Positions 33,618-42,750 of a DNA stretch of 64,000 nt are shown here, one piece after another (position 1 is the first letter of the stretch; each line of letters opens with the position of its first letter). The position numbers and the translations under genes were made by a program. The notes under the pieces were generated by a model. The model had not been told where the DNA came from. It did no database searches and saw only the letters and a list, made by a program, of their open reading frames with translations. Source of the DNA: Clostridium polyendosporum (GTDB taxonomy: Bacteria; Bacillota; Clostridia; Clostridiales; Clostridiaceae); NCBI RefSeq assembly GCF_018332455.1, contig NZ_BOPZ01000008.1, positions 1-64,000 of the forward strand. Direction: 5' to 3'.

Positions 33618-34138
33618 GATTCCCAGTTAAATACATATGGTACATTTCTAAAGTAATCACCGTAGTTTAATCCGTAACCAACTACAAAAACATCTTCTAT
33701 TTCGAAACAGTAATAATCTGGTTTTATATCAACTTGCCTTCTTGACGGCTTATCAAGCAATGCACAGGTCTTTACTGAAGCTGCCCCTAATTTTTTCACA
33801 TGATTTGCAACAAAATTCATTGTTATTCCTGAATCAACTATATCATCAACAATTAATACATCAAAACCTTCTATATTATCAGGAATGTCATTCACAACTT
33901 TAACTATTCCAGAGCTTTCTTCAGAATGTTCGTAACTTGATGTAGTCATGAATCCAATTTTAGTTGGTACAGTGATTTGTCTTACTAAGTCAGCAGTAAA
34001 AATAAAGCTACCTCTTAAAAGTGAAAGTACATAAAGTTTTTTTTCAGTGTAATCTATTGATATTACTTTACCAAGCTCCGTTATTCTTTCATGAATTTGC
34101 TCTTCGTTTAAAAGAATATTGCGCTTTTTATCTTCCAT
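33611..34138 (-). CDS. hpt: Hypoxanthine phosphoribosyltransferase
   Basis: 175 residues. The PRPP-binding loop VLIVDDIVDSGITM and the LSLLRGSFIFTADLVRQI N-terminal loop mark the purine phosphoribosyltransferase family. It salvages hypoxanthine and guanine to IMP and GMP. GGAGGAACACC-type site before the ATG. Divergent from hflX. Confidence 0.93.
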   Translation of the reverse strand: MEDKKRNILLNEEQIHERITELGKVISIDYTEKKLYVLSLLRGSFIFTADLVRQITVPTKIGFMTTSSYEHSEESSGIVKVVNDIPDNIEGFDVLIVDDIVDSGITMNFVANHVKKLGAASVKTCALLDKPSRRQVDIKPDYYCFEIEDVFVVGYGLNYGDYFRNVPYVFNWESK

Positions 34139-34246
34139 GGTGTTCCTCCAAATACAAGTTCTATGTATATTTACAAAGTTGTTTTTATAATATACAATTA
34201 AGTGAAAGTTGTCAAGTAAACCTATACTAACAGTGAGGTGTTGTCT

Positions 34247-36046
34247 ATGATATATGGAAATGTTGAAGGAATAAAAAATAGTATTTTAGATCAGCTTGAA
34301 AATATTTATGATGTAAAAGTACCTAAGTATTCAATATGTACTTACGAAATAATTGAGATGATTTCTAAAATATCTTCACAGCTTGAAAGAGAAGTAAGCA
34401 TTGGTATTGATAGGAGAGGAAACGTTATCAGCGTAGCTGTAGGCGACAGTGCCAGTGTTGAAGTGCCGCTAATAGATATAAAAGAAAGGAAGCTTTCAGG
34501 AATTAGAATTATTCATACTCATCCTAATGGAATTTCTAGACTTTCAGCTTTAGATCTTTCTGCGCTTTTAAAGCTTAAACTAGACTGTATAATGGCAGTA
34601 GGAATACTAGATGGGAAAATTATTGATACTACCCTAGGATTTTGTTTTGTAGAAAATGAAAACTTAATTGATGAGGAGTTAACAAACTTATCAATTGAGG
34701 ATGCTTTAAATATTAATATACTTGATAGAATATCACATATTGAAGAGGTAATAAAAAATAATAATGTAATAGAAGATGATACAGAAAAAACGATTCTAGT
34801 TGGCTGTGATAGTGAAGAAAGTTTGAATGAGCTTGAAGAATTAGCGGAAGCTTGCGATATCCCTGTATTATTTAAGGTTTTTCAAAATAGAAATAAAATT
34901 GACGCTGCTTACTATATTGGAAGTGGTAAGGTTGAAGAGATTGCGATGTTAAGGCAAACCTATAGAGCTAATCTTGTGATTTTTGATGATGAATTATCAG
35001 GGTCTCAGGTTAGAAACTTAGAAGAGGCACTAGGAACCAAGGTAATAGATAGAACTACATTGATTTTAGAGATATTTGCAAGGCGGGCAAAAACAAGAGA
35101 AGCAAAAATACAGGTTGAACTCGCTCAGCTAAAATATAGATCAAGTAGGCTTGCGGGATTAGGTACAGTACTTTCAAGAACTGGTGGAGGTATTGGTACT
35201 AGGGGTCCAGGGGAAAAGAAACTTGAAACAGACAGAAGACATATTAAAGAAAGAATATATGATTTAAATAGTGAGTTAAAGAAGATTAAGAAAAATAGAG
35301 AAACTCAAAGAGAAAAAAGGAAGAAACAGAATATTCCTCAAATATCTTTAGTTGGTTATACAAATGCCGGGAAATCCACTCTAAGAAATACATTATGCGA
35401 TGTTGCAGCTTTAAAGGATAATCAAAATAAAGAAAAAGTGTTTGAGGCAGATATGCTATTTGCTACTCTTGATATAACAACGAGAGCAATAAATCTATTA
35501 GATAATAGACTTGCTACTTTAACTGATACTGTTGGATTTGTTAGAAAGCTTCCACATGAGCTAGTTGAGGCATTTAAATCAACACTAGAGGAAGTTATTT
35601 TTTCAGATTTGTTATGTCATATTGTTGATGCATCTTCTCCATATGCTCAAGAACAAATCTATGCTGTTGAAAATGTATTAGGGGAATTAGGTGTAAGGGA
35701 AAAGCCTATAATCTTAGTTTTAAACAAGATTGATAAAGCAGCAGAAGAGCAACTTAACGAGCTAAAGCTTAATAACGAGAAGTTTCCAATAGTTGAGATA
35801 TCTGCTAAGCAAGGAATAAACTTAGAGGGGTTATTAGGACTAATCAGTGAAGAGCTTCCATATACTTTAAAAAGAGCTGATTTTCTTATCCCATATTCAG
35901 AGCAGCAGGTAGTAGCTTTTCTTCATAGGAATGGTAAGATTGTGGAAGAAGAATATAGAGATAATGGAACTTTTATTAAAGCAGATGTGGATGATGAAGT
36001 ATATAATAAATGTGAAAATTATCTAATTGATTCTTTAAAATTCTAA
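34247..36046 (+). CDS. hflX: HflX-family ribosome-associated GTPase with an N-terminal JAMM-like domain
   Basis: 599 residues; typical HflX is about 420. The C-terminal part is a standard HflX: glycine-rich GSGKVEEI (225-232), GTRGPGEKKLETDRR, G1 GYTNAGKST (370-378), DTVG (427-430) and NKID. It binds the 50S subunit and can split stalled ribosomes. The added N-terminal ~180 residues contain HTHPNGISRLSALD (90-103), a perfect JAMM/MPN+ pattern HxH-x7-S-x2-D. The start is ATG at 34247; the GTG nine bases earlier is in the GAGGTG site. Confidence 0.9.
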   Translation: MIYGNVEGIKNSILDQLENIYDVKVPKYSICTYEIIEMISKISSQLEREVSIGIDRRGNVISVAVGDSASVEVPLIDIKERKLSGIRIIHTHPNGISRLSALDLSALLKLKLDCIMAVGILDGKIIDTTLGFCFVENENLIDEELTNLSIEDALNINILDRISHIEEVIKNNNVIEDDTEKTILVGCDSEESLNELEELAEACDIPVLFKVFQNRNKIDAAYYIGSGKVEEIAMLRQTYRANLVIFDDELSGSQVRNLEEALGTKVIDRTTLILEIFARRAKTREAKIQVELAQLKYRSSRLAGLGTVLSRTGGGIGTRGPGEKKLETDRRHIKERIYDLNSELKKIKKNRETQREKRKKQNIPQISLVGYTNAGKSTLRNTLCDVAALKDNQNKEKVFEADMLFATLDITTRAINLLDNRLATLTDTVGFVRKLPHELVEAFKSTLEEVIFSDLLCHIVDASSPYAQEQIYAVENVLGELGVREKPIILVLNKIDKAAEEQLNELKLNNEKFPIVEISAKQGINLEGLLGLISEELPYTLKRADFLIPYSEQQVVAFLHRNGKIVEEEYRDNGTFIKADVDDEVYNKCENYLIDSLKF

Positions 36047-36142
36047 AAGTTTATTTTAGTTTAATCTTGCTAGTTTTTGTGTAATAAATATAATGTGCTC
36101 ATAGTATAAATAAGTAGGATTTTGTGAAGCGAGTGTGAGCCT

Positions 36143-36757
36143 ATGAAGCGTCATGGTAAAGGTACAAAATCAACAAAGCATCGTAAACATAATAAGCATC
36201 ATAGAGATAAAGAGAATGATATTAGGAGTAACCAAAGTGAAAATTTACATAATCATAATGAGCAGAATAATAATGATGAAAATGAAGATAGGCAACATAT
36301 TCTAATTCCAGGCCACGTACCGGGTGGTGTACCTGGTGCTCCTGCTCCTATTACAGGAGTGGCTGGAGTACTACAGCCTGAAATTCCTCCAACTGAAGTG
36401 AAAGAAGTAACTGAAGGAGCTGTTGTGCCTTCAGTTGAGGATCAAATTAGTAATGCAATTACAAAAACTGCCCTAGTTAAGACATCAATTGAATCTATTC
36501 AAGTTGATGATATTGAGAGGATTTATTTTGATAGAAAGGTAAGACCTCTCCTTGATACAGTGCAGCAATTAAGTACCGCAGTAATAAATTTTTCCACTTC
36601 GGCAAATTTGTATCAAGCCAATGCTTTTGCGGACAAAAAAGAAATAAAAAGAGCTCTTAAAATAGCCTATGATGTAACTGATGAGTTTGAAGATATATGG
36701 AAGATTTTAAAGATACGATTAGATAGATTTAAAAATAATATCGATCCTTGTGAATAA
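36143..36757 (+). CDS. Hypothetical protein with a His/Lys/Asn-rich N-terminus
   Basis: 204 residues. Residues 1-55 are strongly basic with many His and Asn (KHRKHNKHHRDKENDIR); then a Pro/Gly/Val stretch (GHVPGGVPGAPAPITG), then a soluble helical C-terminal domain (about 95-204). The His tract may bind metal and the Pro/Gly stretch looks flexible, which recalls spore-coat proteins, but this is a guess. A GAGTGTGAG site lies before the ATG, weaker than usual. Confidence 0.6.
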   Translation: MKRHGKGTKSTKHRKHNKHHRDKENDIRSNQSENLHNHNEQNNNDENEDRQHILIPGHVPGGVPGAPAPITGVAGVLQPEIPPTEVKEVTEGAVVPSVEDQISNAITKTALVKTSIESIQVDDIERIYFDRKVRPLLDTVQQLSTAVINFSTSANLYQANAFADKKEIKRALKIAYDVTDEFEDIWKILKIRLDRFKNNIDPCE

Positions 36758-36808
36758 CCCTCCGTAAAGGTTTAATAATAAAATTAAAATAACCTTAGGG
36801 AGGGATTG
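36758..36808 (+). promoter_or_regulatory. Hairpin that can cover the ribosome site of the zinc-ribbon gene
   Basis: CCCTCC-gta-AAGGTT (36758-36772) pairs with AACCTT-a-GGGAGGG (36791-36806). The 3' arm is the Shine-Dalgarno of the next gene, so the structure may limit its translation; it could also be a terminator without a T run. Confidence 0.5.
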
Positions 36809-36812
36809 TTTT

Positions 36813-37034
36813 ATGGAAAAATTATGTCCTTTATGTAATAATATTGCTGAAAGTACTAAATATTGTGACAAGTGTGGAGCAGAGATGGTTAACGAAGGGA
36901 GAATGCAGGAGTTTAGAGATCCCTATGCTACTGAGGATGAGGTTGAATTTATTGATAATTGTTGTATTCATGTTTATAGATGTATAAAATGTAATAATTT
37001 ACAAAGTATAAATATTAAAGATATTTATATTTAA
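36813..37034 (+). CDS. Small zinc-ribbon protein
   Basis: 73 residues with C5-x2-C8 and C18-x2-C21 (CPLCNN, CDKCGA), then C57-x2-C60 (CIKCNN); a zinc-ribbon, perhaps two. The acidic middle (FRDPYATEDEVEFID) separates them. Role unknown; such small ribbons bind nucleic acid or protein partners. AGGGAGGG site seven bases before the ATG, within a hairpin. Confidence 0.8.
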   Translation: MEKLCPLCNNIAESTKYCDKCGAEMVNEGRMQEFRDPYATEDEVEFIDNCCIHVYRCIKCNNLQSINIKDIYI

Positions 37035-37095
37035 TTTCCCCACAAGACATATTATAATATAAAAAATTTATGGAGAAATTTTTAGGGGGATCATT

Positions 37096-38001
37096 ATGGC
37101 AAAGTTGATTATAAAATATCAAAAAGCATTTAATTCTATAATTTCAAAACTTCAAGACAACGAAAATGTTCTTGGAGTAATGGTATTAGGGAGTATGGTT
37201 ACTGGAGATTTGTGGGAAGAATCCGATATTGATTTATTTGTAATTGTAAATGACAAAATAAATGGAATAAAAAATATATATACTGAAGAGAATGGTATAT
37301 CTGTACATATTAAACTTTTGAGCAAAGATGAATTTTTAAGGTTTTATGAAAATAATATAAATGGTAGTTTAGTAAATAGAGTATTTATTTCATCTAAATT
37401 GGTTTTTTCTAAAGATAGTGATATAACAAACAGGTTTAATAGTTTAAAATATTATCTGGATATTGACAGAGAAAAATGGAATTTAGTGTATTTAGGAGCT
37501 TTGATAAAGAATATAAGTGTTTGCAAGAAGTATTTTACCAACAATGGAATATATACTGCATATTCCTTGGCAATTAGATGTATAGAAGAGTTTGCAAGAT
37601 TATATGTTAATCATAGTGGATATATGGTTAGTAAAGACGCTGCTACAGTAGCATCAAGCTTGAATAATAATTTTAAAGAGGTAATAGATGATTTAATACA
37701 TAAAAATGGAGATTGTGAGATATTAGTTTCTAAAGTTATTAAGTTTATCGAAGAATATATAGAAAAAAACATTAAAAATTGCTGTATAGTACTTTTAAAA
37801 TACCTAAAAGAAAAGCAATGTGCTTTAAGTTCTGAGGAATTAAAAAATGATACCTTTTTTCAAGAATTTGATATTCAAATGGAAGAAATCTTAAATGAGC
37901 TTCATCGCAGAAATATTATTAAGAAGGATTTTAGAGAGTTTAAGTTAAATTGTGGCAAAATATTAGTTGCAGAAAATGTGTATAGCTATAATACCCTATA
38001 A
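37096..38001 (+). CDS. Nucleotidyltransferase-domain protein (MNT type)
   Basis: 301 residues. The N-terminal 100 residues carry the polymerase-beta-type NTase motif GSMVTGDLWEESDIDL (GS...DxD), usually transferring a nucleotide to a small molecule or protein. The C-terminal 200 residues are helical and could serve as the substrate-binding part; no clear HEPN toxin partner or separate toxin gene is adjacent. GGGGGATC-type site before the ATG. The stop codon lies in a terminator hairpin (37990-38016). Confidence 0.78.
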   Translation: MAKLIIKYQKAFNSIISKLQDNENVLGVMVLGSMVTGDLWEESDIDLFVIVNDKINGIKNIYTEENGISVHIKLLSKDEFLRFYENNINGSLVNRVFISSKLVFSKDSDITNRFNSLKYYLDIDREKWNLVYLGALIKNISVCKKYFTNNGIYTAYSLAIRCIEEFARLYVNHSGYMVSKDAATVASSLNNNFKEVIDDLIHKNGDCEILVSKVIKFIEEYIEKNIKNCCIVLLKYLKEKQCALSSEELKNDTFFQEFDIQMEEILNELHRRNIIKKDFREFKLNCGKILVAENVYSYNTL

Positions 38002-38017
38002 AATAGGGTATTTTTAA
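37990..38017 (+). terminator. Terminator overlapping the end of the NTase gene
   Basis: AATACCCTATAAAATAGGGTATTTTTA: stem AATACCCTA / TAGGGTATT with T5; the stop is inside it. Confidence 0.82.
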
Positions 38018-38031
38018 TTGAAAGGAATAGT

Positions 38032-39453
38032 ATGGAAAAATATAGATTATACTTTAATGAGAATCAAAGTAAATATCTTCAACTTGCTGTTCATATTAAA
38101 GAACTTATTGATGAGAATCAAGTTAATGATGGAGAGAAACTTCCTTCAATAAGAGAGCTGGCAGAATTTTTGATGGTTAATAAAGTTACAGTTATTAATG
38201 CATATAAAAAACTTCATCAAGAAGGATATGCTCAACAGAAAATGGGGAGTGGAACTTTCGCGAAAAAAAAGGAAGTTGGTAGAAGTTTTAGGAAGGACTA
38301 TTCAGATACTTTTAAGAAGTTAACCTCAGGACAACTTAAAAATGTAATTGATTTTACAGGAGAAACAACTTCATCTAACTTTTTTCCAGTTAGAGACTTA
38401 AAAACTGTTTTAAATGATGTATTAGATAGAGATGGCGCAGAAGCACTAATATATCAACACGTACTTGGTTATGAAAAATTAAGAAAAACAATAAATAATA
38501 AGTTTTGGGAAGGAAGAACAGATATAGAAGATATTCTTATAGTATCTGGTGCCCAGCAAGGAATAGATATAGCATCAAAAGCACTCATAAATGTTAATGA
38601 TAATGTTATTATTGAAAAACCTACTTATGGTGGAGCTTTATCTGTTTTTAAATGGAGAAGAGCGAATATATTTGAGGTACCTTTGGAAAGTGATGGAGTA
38701 AATCTTATTGAGCTTGAGAAGATTCTTAAGAAAAACAAAGTAAAATGCTTCTATCTGATGAGTTATTTTCAGAATCCAACAGGAATAAGTTATAGCTATG
38801 AAAAGAAGAAAGAAATTTTAAGATTAGCAAAAGAGTACGATTTTTACATTATAGAAGACGATTATCTATCGGAACTTGTTTATGATGAAAATATTAAATA
38901 TACGACCTTTAAAAACATTGATATAAATGACAGGGTTATATATATAAAGAGTTTTTCTAAAATATTTCTTCCGGGAATAAGAATCGGATATTTAATAACA
39001 CCAAAAAGATTTAGAGAAGCTTTTCAAAATTCAAAAGTTAATACAGATATCTCTACATCTTCCTTAATGCAGAGAGCACTCGAGATGTATATTGATAAAG
39101 ATTACTGGATAGGACATATAGATTTCTTAAATAAAGAATATAAAATACGTTATAATTATATGAAATGTTTATTAGAAGAAAAGTTAAAAGAATTTGTAAG
39201 TTTTTCTTATCCTGGAGGAGGATTACATTTTTTTCTTAAGATTAATGAAAAACTAGATGTAAGCTCGTTACAACTTTTTTATATCCTAAAAGAGAGAAAT
39301 ATACTTATTACACCTGGTATTATGTTCTTTAAGAATTCAAAAGAAGGAGAACGGTATTTTAGAATTGGATTTTCACAAACCAATTGTGATAAGATAGAAG
39401 AAGGGATAAATTCAATCTATGAAATACTTAAGGAAAGGGAAAATAAGTTATGA
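38032..39453 (+). CDS. MocR-type regulator (GntR helix-turn-helix fused to PLP aminotransferase)
   Basis: 473 residues. The GntR winged helix (about 12-78) has LPSIRELAEFLMVNKVTVINAYKKLHQEGY; the aminotransferase fold follows (about 95-470), with FQNPTG, an acidic EDDY and the PLP lysine in IKSFSKIFLPGIRIGYL. MocR proteins use a PLP-bound ligand to control vitamin B6, GABA or other amine genes; the target is unknown. Overlaps the YigZ gene by four bases (ATGA at 39450-39453), so coupled. Ribosome site AAAGGAATAG. Confidence 0.88.
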   Translation: MEKYRLYFNENQSKYLQLAVHIKELIDENQVNDGEKLPSIRELAEFLMVNKVTVINAYKKLHQEGYAQQKMGSGTFAKKKEVGRSFRKDYSDTFKKLTSGQLKNVIDFTGETTSSNFFPVRDLKTVLNDVLDRDGAEALIYQHVLGYEKLRKTINNKFWEGRTDIEDILIVSGAQQGIDIASKALINVNDNVIIEKPTYGGALSVFKWRRANIFEVPLESDGVNLIELEKILKKNKVKCFYLMSYFQNPTGISYSYEKKKEILRLAKEYDFYIIEDDYLSELVYDENIKYTTFKNIDINDRVIYIKSFSKIFLPGIRIGYLITPKRFREAFQNSKVNTDISTSSLMQRALEMYIDKDYWIGHIDFLNKEYKIRYNYMKCLLEEKLKEFVSFSYPGGGLHFFLKINEKLDVSSLQLFYILKERNILITPGIMFFKNSKEGERYFRIGFSQTNCDKIEEGINSIYEILKERENKL

Positions 39454-40103
39454 AGTATTCTACGGTGAAAAAGTACGGAGAAGATAGATTTGAGGAGAAG
39501 AAATCTCTTTTTATTGGATATGTTAAGAGAGTCACTACTGAAGATGAAGCCAAAGAATTTGTTGCACAGATTAAAAATAAGCATAAAGATGCAACACATA
39601 ATTGTTATGCATATGTAGTAGGGCAAAATATGGGTATTCAGAGATATAGTGATGATGGAGAACCCCAGGGGACTGCTGGTATTCCCATACTAGAAGTGAT
39701 TAAGAAGAGTGACATTACTGATTGTGCAGTAGTTGTAACGAGATATTTTGGGGGAGTACTCCTAGGAGCAGGAGGACTTGTTCGTGCTTATACAAAGGGA
39801 GCATCAATAGGTATAAAGGCTGCTGGTATTGTAGAAAAGCTTATGGGTGTAAGGCTTACAATTACCATTGATTATGATTTGTTAGGTAAAATTCAATATC
39901 TTTTTGGACAGAATAATTGGCATATAGAGGATACTGAATATACTGAACAAGTAAAGATTTATACTTTGTGTGAACTAGAGCAAGCTGAAATCATAAAGTC
40001 ACAAGTTATTGAAGTTACCAATGGTAAGGTAAATATTGTAGAAGATGAAAAAGGAATTTATTTTAAAGAAGGCTTTAGATTGTTCAAAGATATTGAAGGT
40101 TAG
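39450..40103 (+). CDS. YigZ / IMPACT-family protein
   Basis: 217 residues with the UPF0029 core YAYVVGQNMGIQRYSDDGEPQGTAGIPILEVI and VVVTRYFGGVLLGAGGLVRAYT, plus the smaller C-terminal domain. Role not settled; the eukaryotic relative IMPACT affects translation control and YigZ was linked to nucleotide metabolism. Translationally coupled to the preceding MocR regulator. Confidence 0.92.
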   Translation: MKYSTVKKYGEDRFEEKKSLFIGYVKRVTTEDEAKEFVAQIKNKHKDATHNCYAYVVGQNMGIQRYSDDGEPQGTAGIPILEVIKKSDITDCAVVVTRYFGGVLLGAGGLVRAYTKGASIGIKAAGIVEKLMGVRLTITIDYDLLGKIQYLFGQNNWHIEDTEYTEQVKIYTLCELEQAEIIKSQVIEVTNGKVNIVEDEKGIYFKEGFRLFKDIEG

Positions 40104-40184
40104 TAAAGTTGAATAACTATTTATGCTGTGATATAATATCTAGGAATTTATTGTAATTATGTATTTAAGTTAGGAGGAAGTATA

Positions 40185-40925
40185 ATGTCAGGGCATTCAA
40201 AATGGCATAATATACAAGCTAAAAAAGGCAAAGTAGATGCAAAAAGAGGAAAGATTTTCACTAAGATCGGTAAGGAAATTGCTGTTGCTGTTAAGAATGG
40301 TGGCGCAAATCTTGATTCTAACGCAAGGCTTAGGGATGTTATTGCTAAGGCTAAGGCTGCAAATATGCCTAATGATAACATACAAAGAGCTATAAAGAAA
40401 GCTGCTGGAGAAGCAGATACTGTAAGCTATGAAGACATAGTTTATGAAGGATATGGACCATCAGGAATTGCTGTAATAGTTGAAACCTTAACAGATAATA
40501 AGAATAGAACAGCTGGTAACGTAAGACACGCTTTTACAAAACAAGGAGGAAACATGGGAGCTTCTGGTTGTGTAAGCTTCATGTTCCAAAAGAAGGGTGA
40601 AATTGTTATAGAAAAGAACGATACCTTGGATGAAGACGAGCTAATGATGATGGCTTTAGATACAGGTGCAGAAGATTTTGCTTCAGAGGATGAAGTTTTT
40701 GTTGTTACAACTACGCCAGAGGATTTTGGTTCAGTAAGAGAAGAATTAGAAGCACAAGGAATTGAATTTTTAGAAGCGGAAATTAAGATGATACCAGATA
40801 CATACACTGCTATAGATGAAGAAACAGCCACTAAGTTTCAAAAGATGTTAGATCAACTTGAAGATGATGATGACGTTCAGAACGTTTACCATAACGCAGA
40901 ATTTCCAGAAGGATGGGAAGGATAA
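40185..40925 (+). CDS. YebC/PmpR/TACO1 family protein
   Basis: 246 residues starting [21 protein letters not shown], the family's invariant start, with the standard acidic C-terminal domain ([17 protein letters not shown]). Members regulate transcription or help translate proline-rich stretches, depending on organism. AGGAGG site twelve bases before the ATG. Single gene, followed by a family B repeat and a terminator. Confidence 0.94.
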   Translation: MSGHSKWHNIQAKKGKVDAKRGKIFTKIGKEIAVAVKNGGANLDSNARLRDVIAKAKAANMPNDNIQRAIKKAAGEADTVSYEDIVYEGYGPSGIAVIVETLTDNKNRTAGNVRHAFTKQGGNMGASGCVSFMFQKKGEIVIEKNDTLDEDELMMMALDTGAEDFASEDEVFVVTTTPEDFGSVREELEAQGIEFLEAEIKMIPDTYTAIDEETATKFQKMLDQLEDDDDVQNVYHNAEFPEGWEG

Positions 40926-40929
40926 TACT

Positions 40930-40994
40930 AAAAATGAACAGGCATTGAGTCAACTAGTTTTTAGATAGATTTCATTTCGTGAAATGGCAACATA
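40930..40994 (-). repeat. Family B intergenic repeat
   Basis: The minus strand reads GTTGCCATTTCACGAAATGAAATCTATC, then AAAAACTAGTTGACTCAATGCCTGTTCA-like in outline (consensus split into two hairpins). It lies just downstream of yebC. Confidence 0.7.
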
Positions 40995-40996
40995 GT

Positions 40997-41035
40997 AAAG
41001 CAGACAGGTAGTAAAATCACCACCTGTCTGCTTTT
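40997..41035. terminator. Terminator between yebC and the FTR1-like gene
   Basis: AAAGCAGACAGGT / ACCTGTCTGCTTTT; between convergent genes, both sides A/T-rich. Confidence 0.82.
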
Positions 41036-41037
41036 CC

Positions 41038-41736
41038 TTATTTTTTAATTAGTGATTTTAAAGATTTTTTTATAAAAATAAGCAATGTTGGTATACTATA
41101 TAGTAACATTCCTGTTTTTTCCATTGATTCTCCTAAATGCGGCATGAGTTCTGACAAACCTTCACCAAACATGAATGCTCCAATGAAAATTAATACCAAG
41201 GTTATTATATTAAAAATCATAGTTGCACTGAGTTTTAAAGAACTTTTATATACTATATACATAACAACTGAGGCACTTAATATTCCTAATAGTGTACCTA
41301 AGATTATACTAAATCCAGAGATCATAAAGTATGGTAGATTAAAAAGTATAATTTCTAGACTTTCCCTAAAAACTGTAATAAATGCTAGTAAAAAAAGGTT
41401 AAAAGCCGTAGTACGTATATTCATTTTTTCTGGAGCATTAAGGTCAAAATATTTTTTTTCATTGTTCATCAGTACAATATTATAGAGAATCAAAGCTGAA
41501 AGGAAGATCATTAGTGATCCTTGGAAAACATTTTGTACTACAAGCTCTAAGGTTCTTATTTGAGTTAAAATTAAAATTACTACTAAGATAGTAGCGAGAA
41601 TACCGGTAAAACATCCACTATAAATATATTTTTGATATTGCGACTTGTCCACTTTTTTTAGATAAACTAGCAGCGGTATAACAGTAAGAAGCATCTCTAA
41701 GAATTCTCTAAATGTGATTACTAGGGAAGTAATCAT
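41038..41736 (-). CDS. FTR1-like membrane permease
   Basis: 232 residues with seven or so membrane helices. It carries two REGLE-type motifs in the expected positions: REFLE (10-14) and RESLE (124-128); both have a changed middle residue but keep Arg and Glu. FTR1 proteins take up oxidised iron through such sites. No multicopper oxidase, EfeO or EfeB gene is nearby, so substrate and partner are uncertain. GGAGTG site before the ATG. Confidence 0.72.
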   Translation of the reverse strand: MITSLVITFREFLEMLLTVIPLLVYLKKVDKSQYQKYIYSGCFTGILATILVVILILTQIRTLELVVQNVFQGSLMIFLSALILYNIVLMNNEKKYFDLNAPEKMNIRTTAFNLFLLAFITVFRESLEIILFNLPYFMISGFSIILGTLLGILSASVVMYIVYKSSLKLSATMIFNIITLVLIFIGAFMFGEGLSELMPHLGESMEKTGMLLYSIPTLLIFIKKSLKSLIKK

Positions 41737-42123
41737 TTTATCACTCCTTTGTTTATAGGTAAATAAATCATAGTTTAAGTAAAATATTAAAACTTAAGTT
41801 CTTTCAAGCATTTAAGGACATTTTATTTTAGTGTTTTTAAAAAATATTATTAGTATATAATACTTTTTATTAATTATTATGTTACAGAAATAGTATGATT
41901 ACATAAAAGAATTGTTTATTTAGATAATTATGGGTATATACTTCAGTATGAAAAGTTTTTATTTCTAACAGTTTATAGATTATTATAAATGCCTCTGTAA
42001 TTAATGTTCAGTGGGATACTATGAATTATAATAAATACATTTATAGTTTATATTTCAAAAAAAACACAAATAAATGTATAATAATATTGCTGTTTGGAAA
42101 TAATAACCAATAGAGGTGATACA
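41737..42123 (+). other. Intergenic region between FTR1-like and bofC-like genes
   Basis: About 390 bases of AT-rich DNA between divergent genes. It contains TATA-rich blocks (such as GTATATAATAC near 41851) but no clear -35/-10 pair, riboswitch or repeat. Confidence 0.4.
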
Positions 42124-42714
42124 ATGAAAAAGAAGATGGTATTATTAGTATTATTCATTTTTTTAGGGGTTATAGTTTTCTTTACTAGTTATTTAGTAAC
42201 TTCTAGATATTATGATTACAAGCATAAAGATGATTTTCAACAACCTGTTTATAATGTAGATGGTAGCTATTTGAAGGATGAGGTAAAGATTATATTAAAG
42301 ACAAAAAATAAAGGAAGTAATGATTTTATTGTAGATAAGGAGATTACTGTTAAGGAATTAAAGGATACTCTAAACAGTAAAAAAGAAGTTAAGAAAGATG
42401 ATATTGCTAGTTATTTTGCTACTTATAATTATAAAATTGATAATATTCAAAGTTCACAAGTTGTTTTAACTAGAGATTCTATAACAAAACTAAAGTCTAA
42501 TAAGTACTATATTGGAGAATTTAATGGATACTTTGCTATTTATAAGACTGGTGACGATGGTGTACCTTTTATAGAAGATCCACAAAGAGATGTCTTTATA
42601 AATATGAGAAAGGTAGCATCTTATGGAACAGAAACTAGAAATAGAATCTTAAATTTTCAAAGGGAATTTGATACAAAAGATGATGCAGAAGAATCCATAA
42701 GTGAATATAACTAA
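42124..42714 (+). CDS. BofC-like protein, putative sporulation checkpoint factor
   Basis: 196 residues from the ATG at 42124 with GAGGTG six bases upstream. A single N-terminal membrane segment then a soluble domain; its C-terminal part (SNKYYIGEFNGYFAIYKTGDDG) resembles the BofC C-terminal domain. In Bacillus subtilis bofC precedes ruvA-ruvB-queA-tgt, exactly as here, so gene order supports the call. BofC works between forespore and mother cell in controlling SpoIVB cleavage of SpoIVFA. Sequence similarity alone is moderate. Confidence 0.62.
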   Translation: MKKKMVLLVLFIFLGVIVFFTSYLVTSRYYDYKHKDDFQQPVYNVDGSYLKDEVKIILKTKNKGSNDFIVDKEITVKELKDTLNSKKEVKKDDIASYFATYNYKIDNIQSSQVVLTRDSITKLKSNKYYIGEFNGYFAIYKTGDDGVPFIEDPQRDVFINMRKVASYGTETRNRILNFQREFDTKDDAEESISEYN

Positions 42715-42749
42715 GTAAAAGCCTCAATAAATTTAGAGGCTTTTTACTT
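42713..42749 (+). terminator. Terminator after the bofC-like gene
   Basis: AAGTAAAAGCCTC / GAGGCTTTTTACTT stem, T-rich 3' side. Confidence 0.85.
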
Positions 42750-42750
42750 G

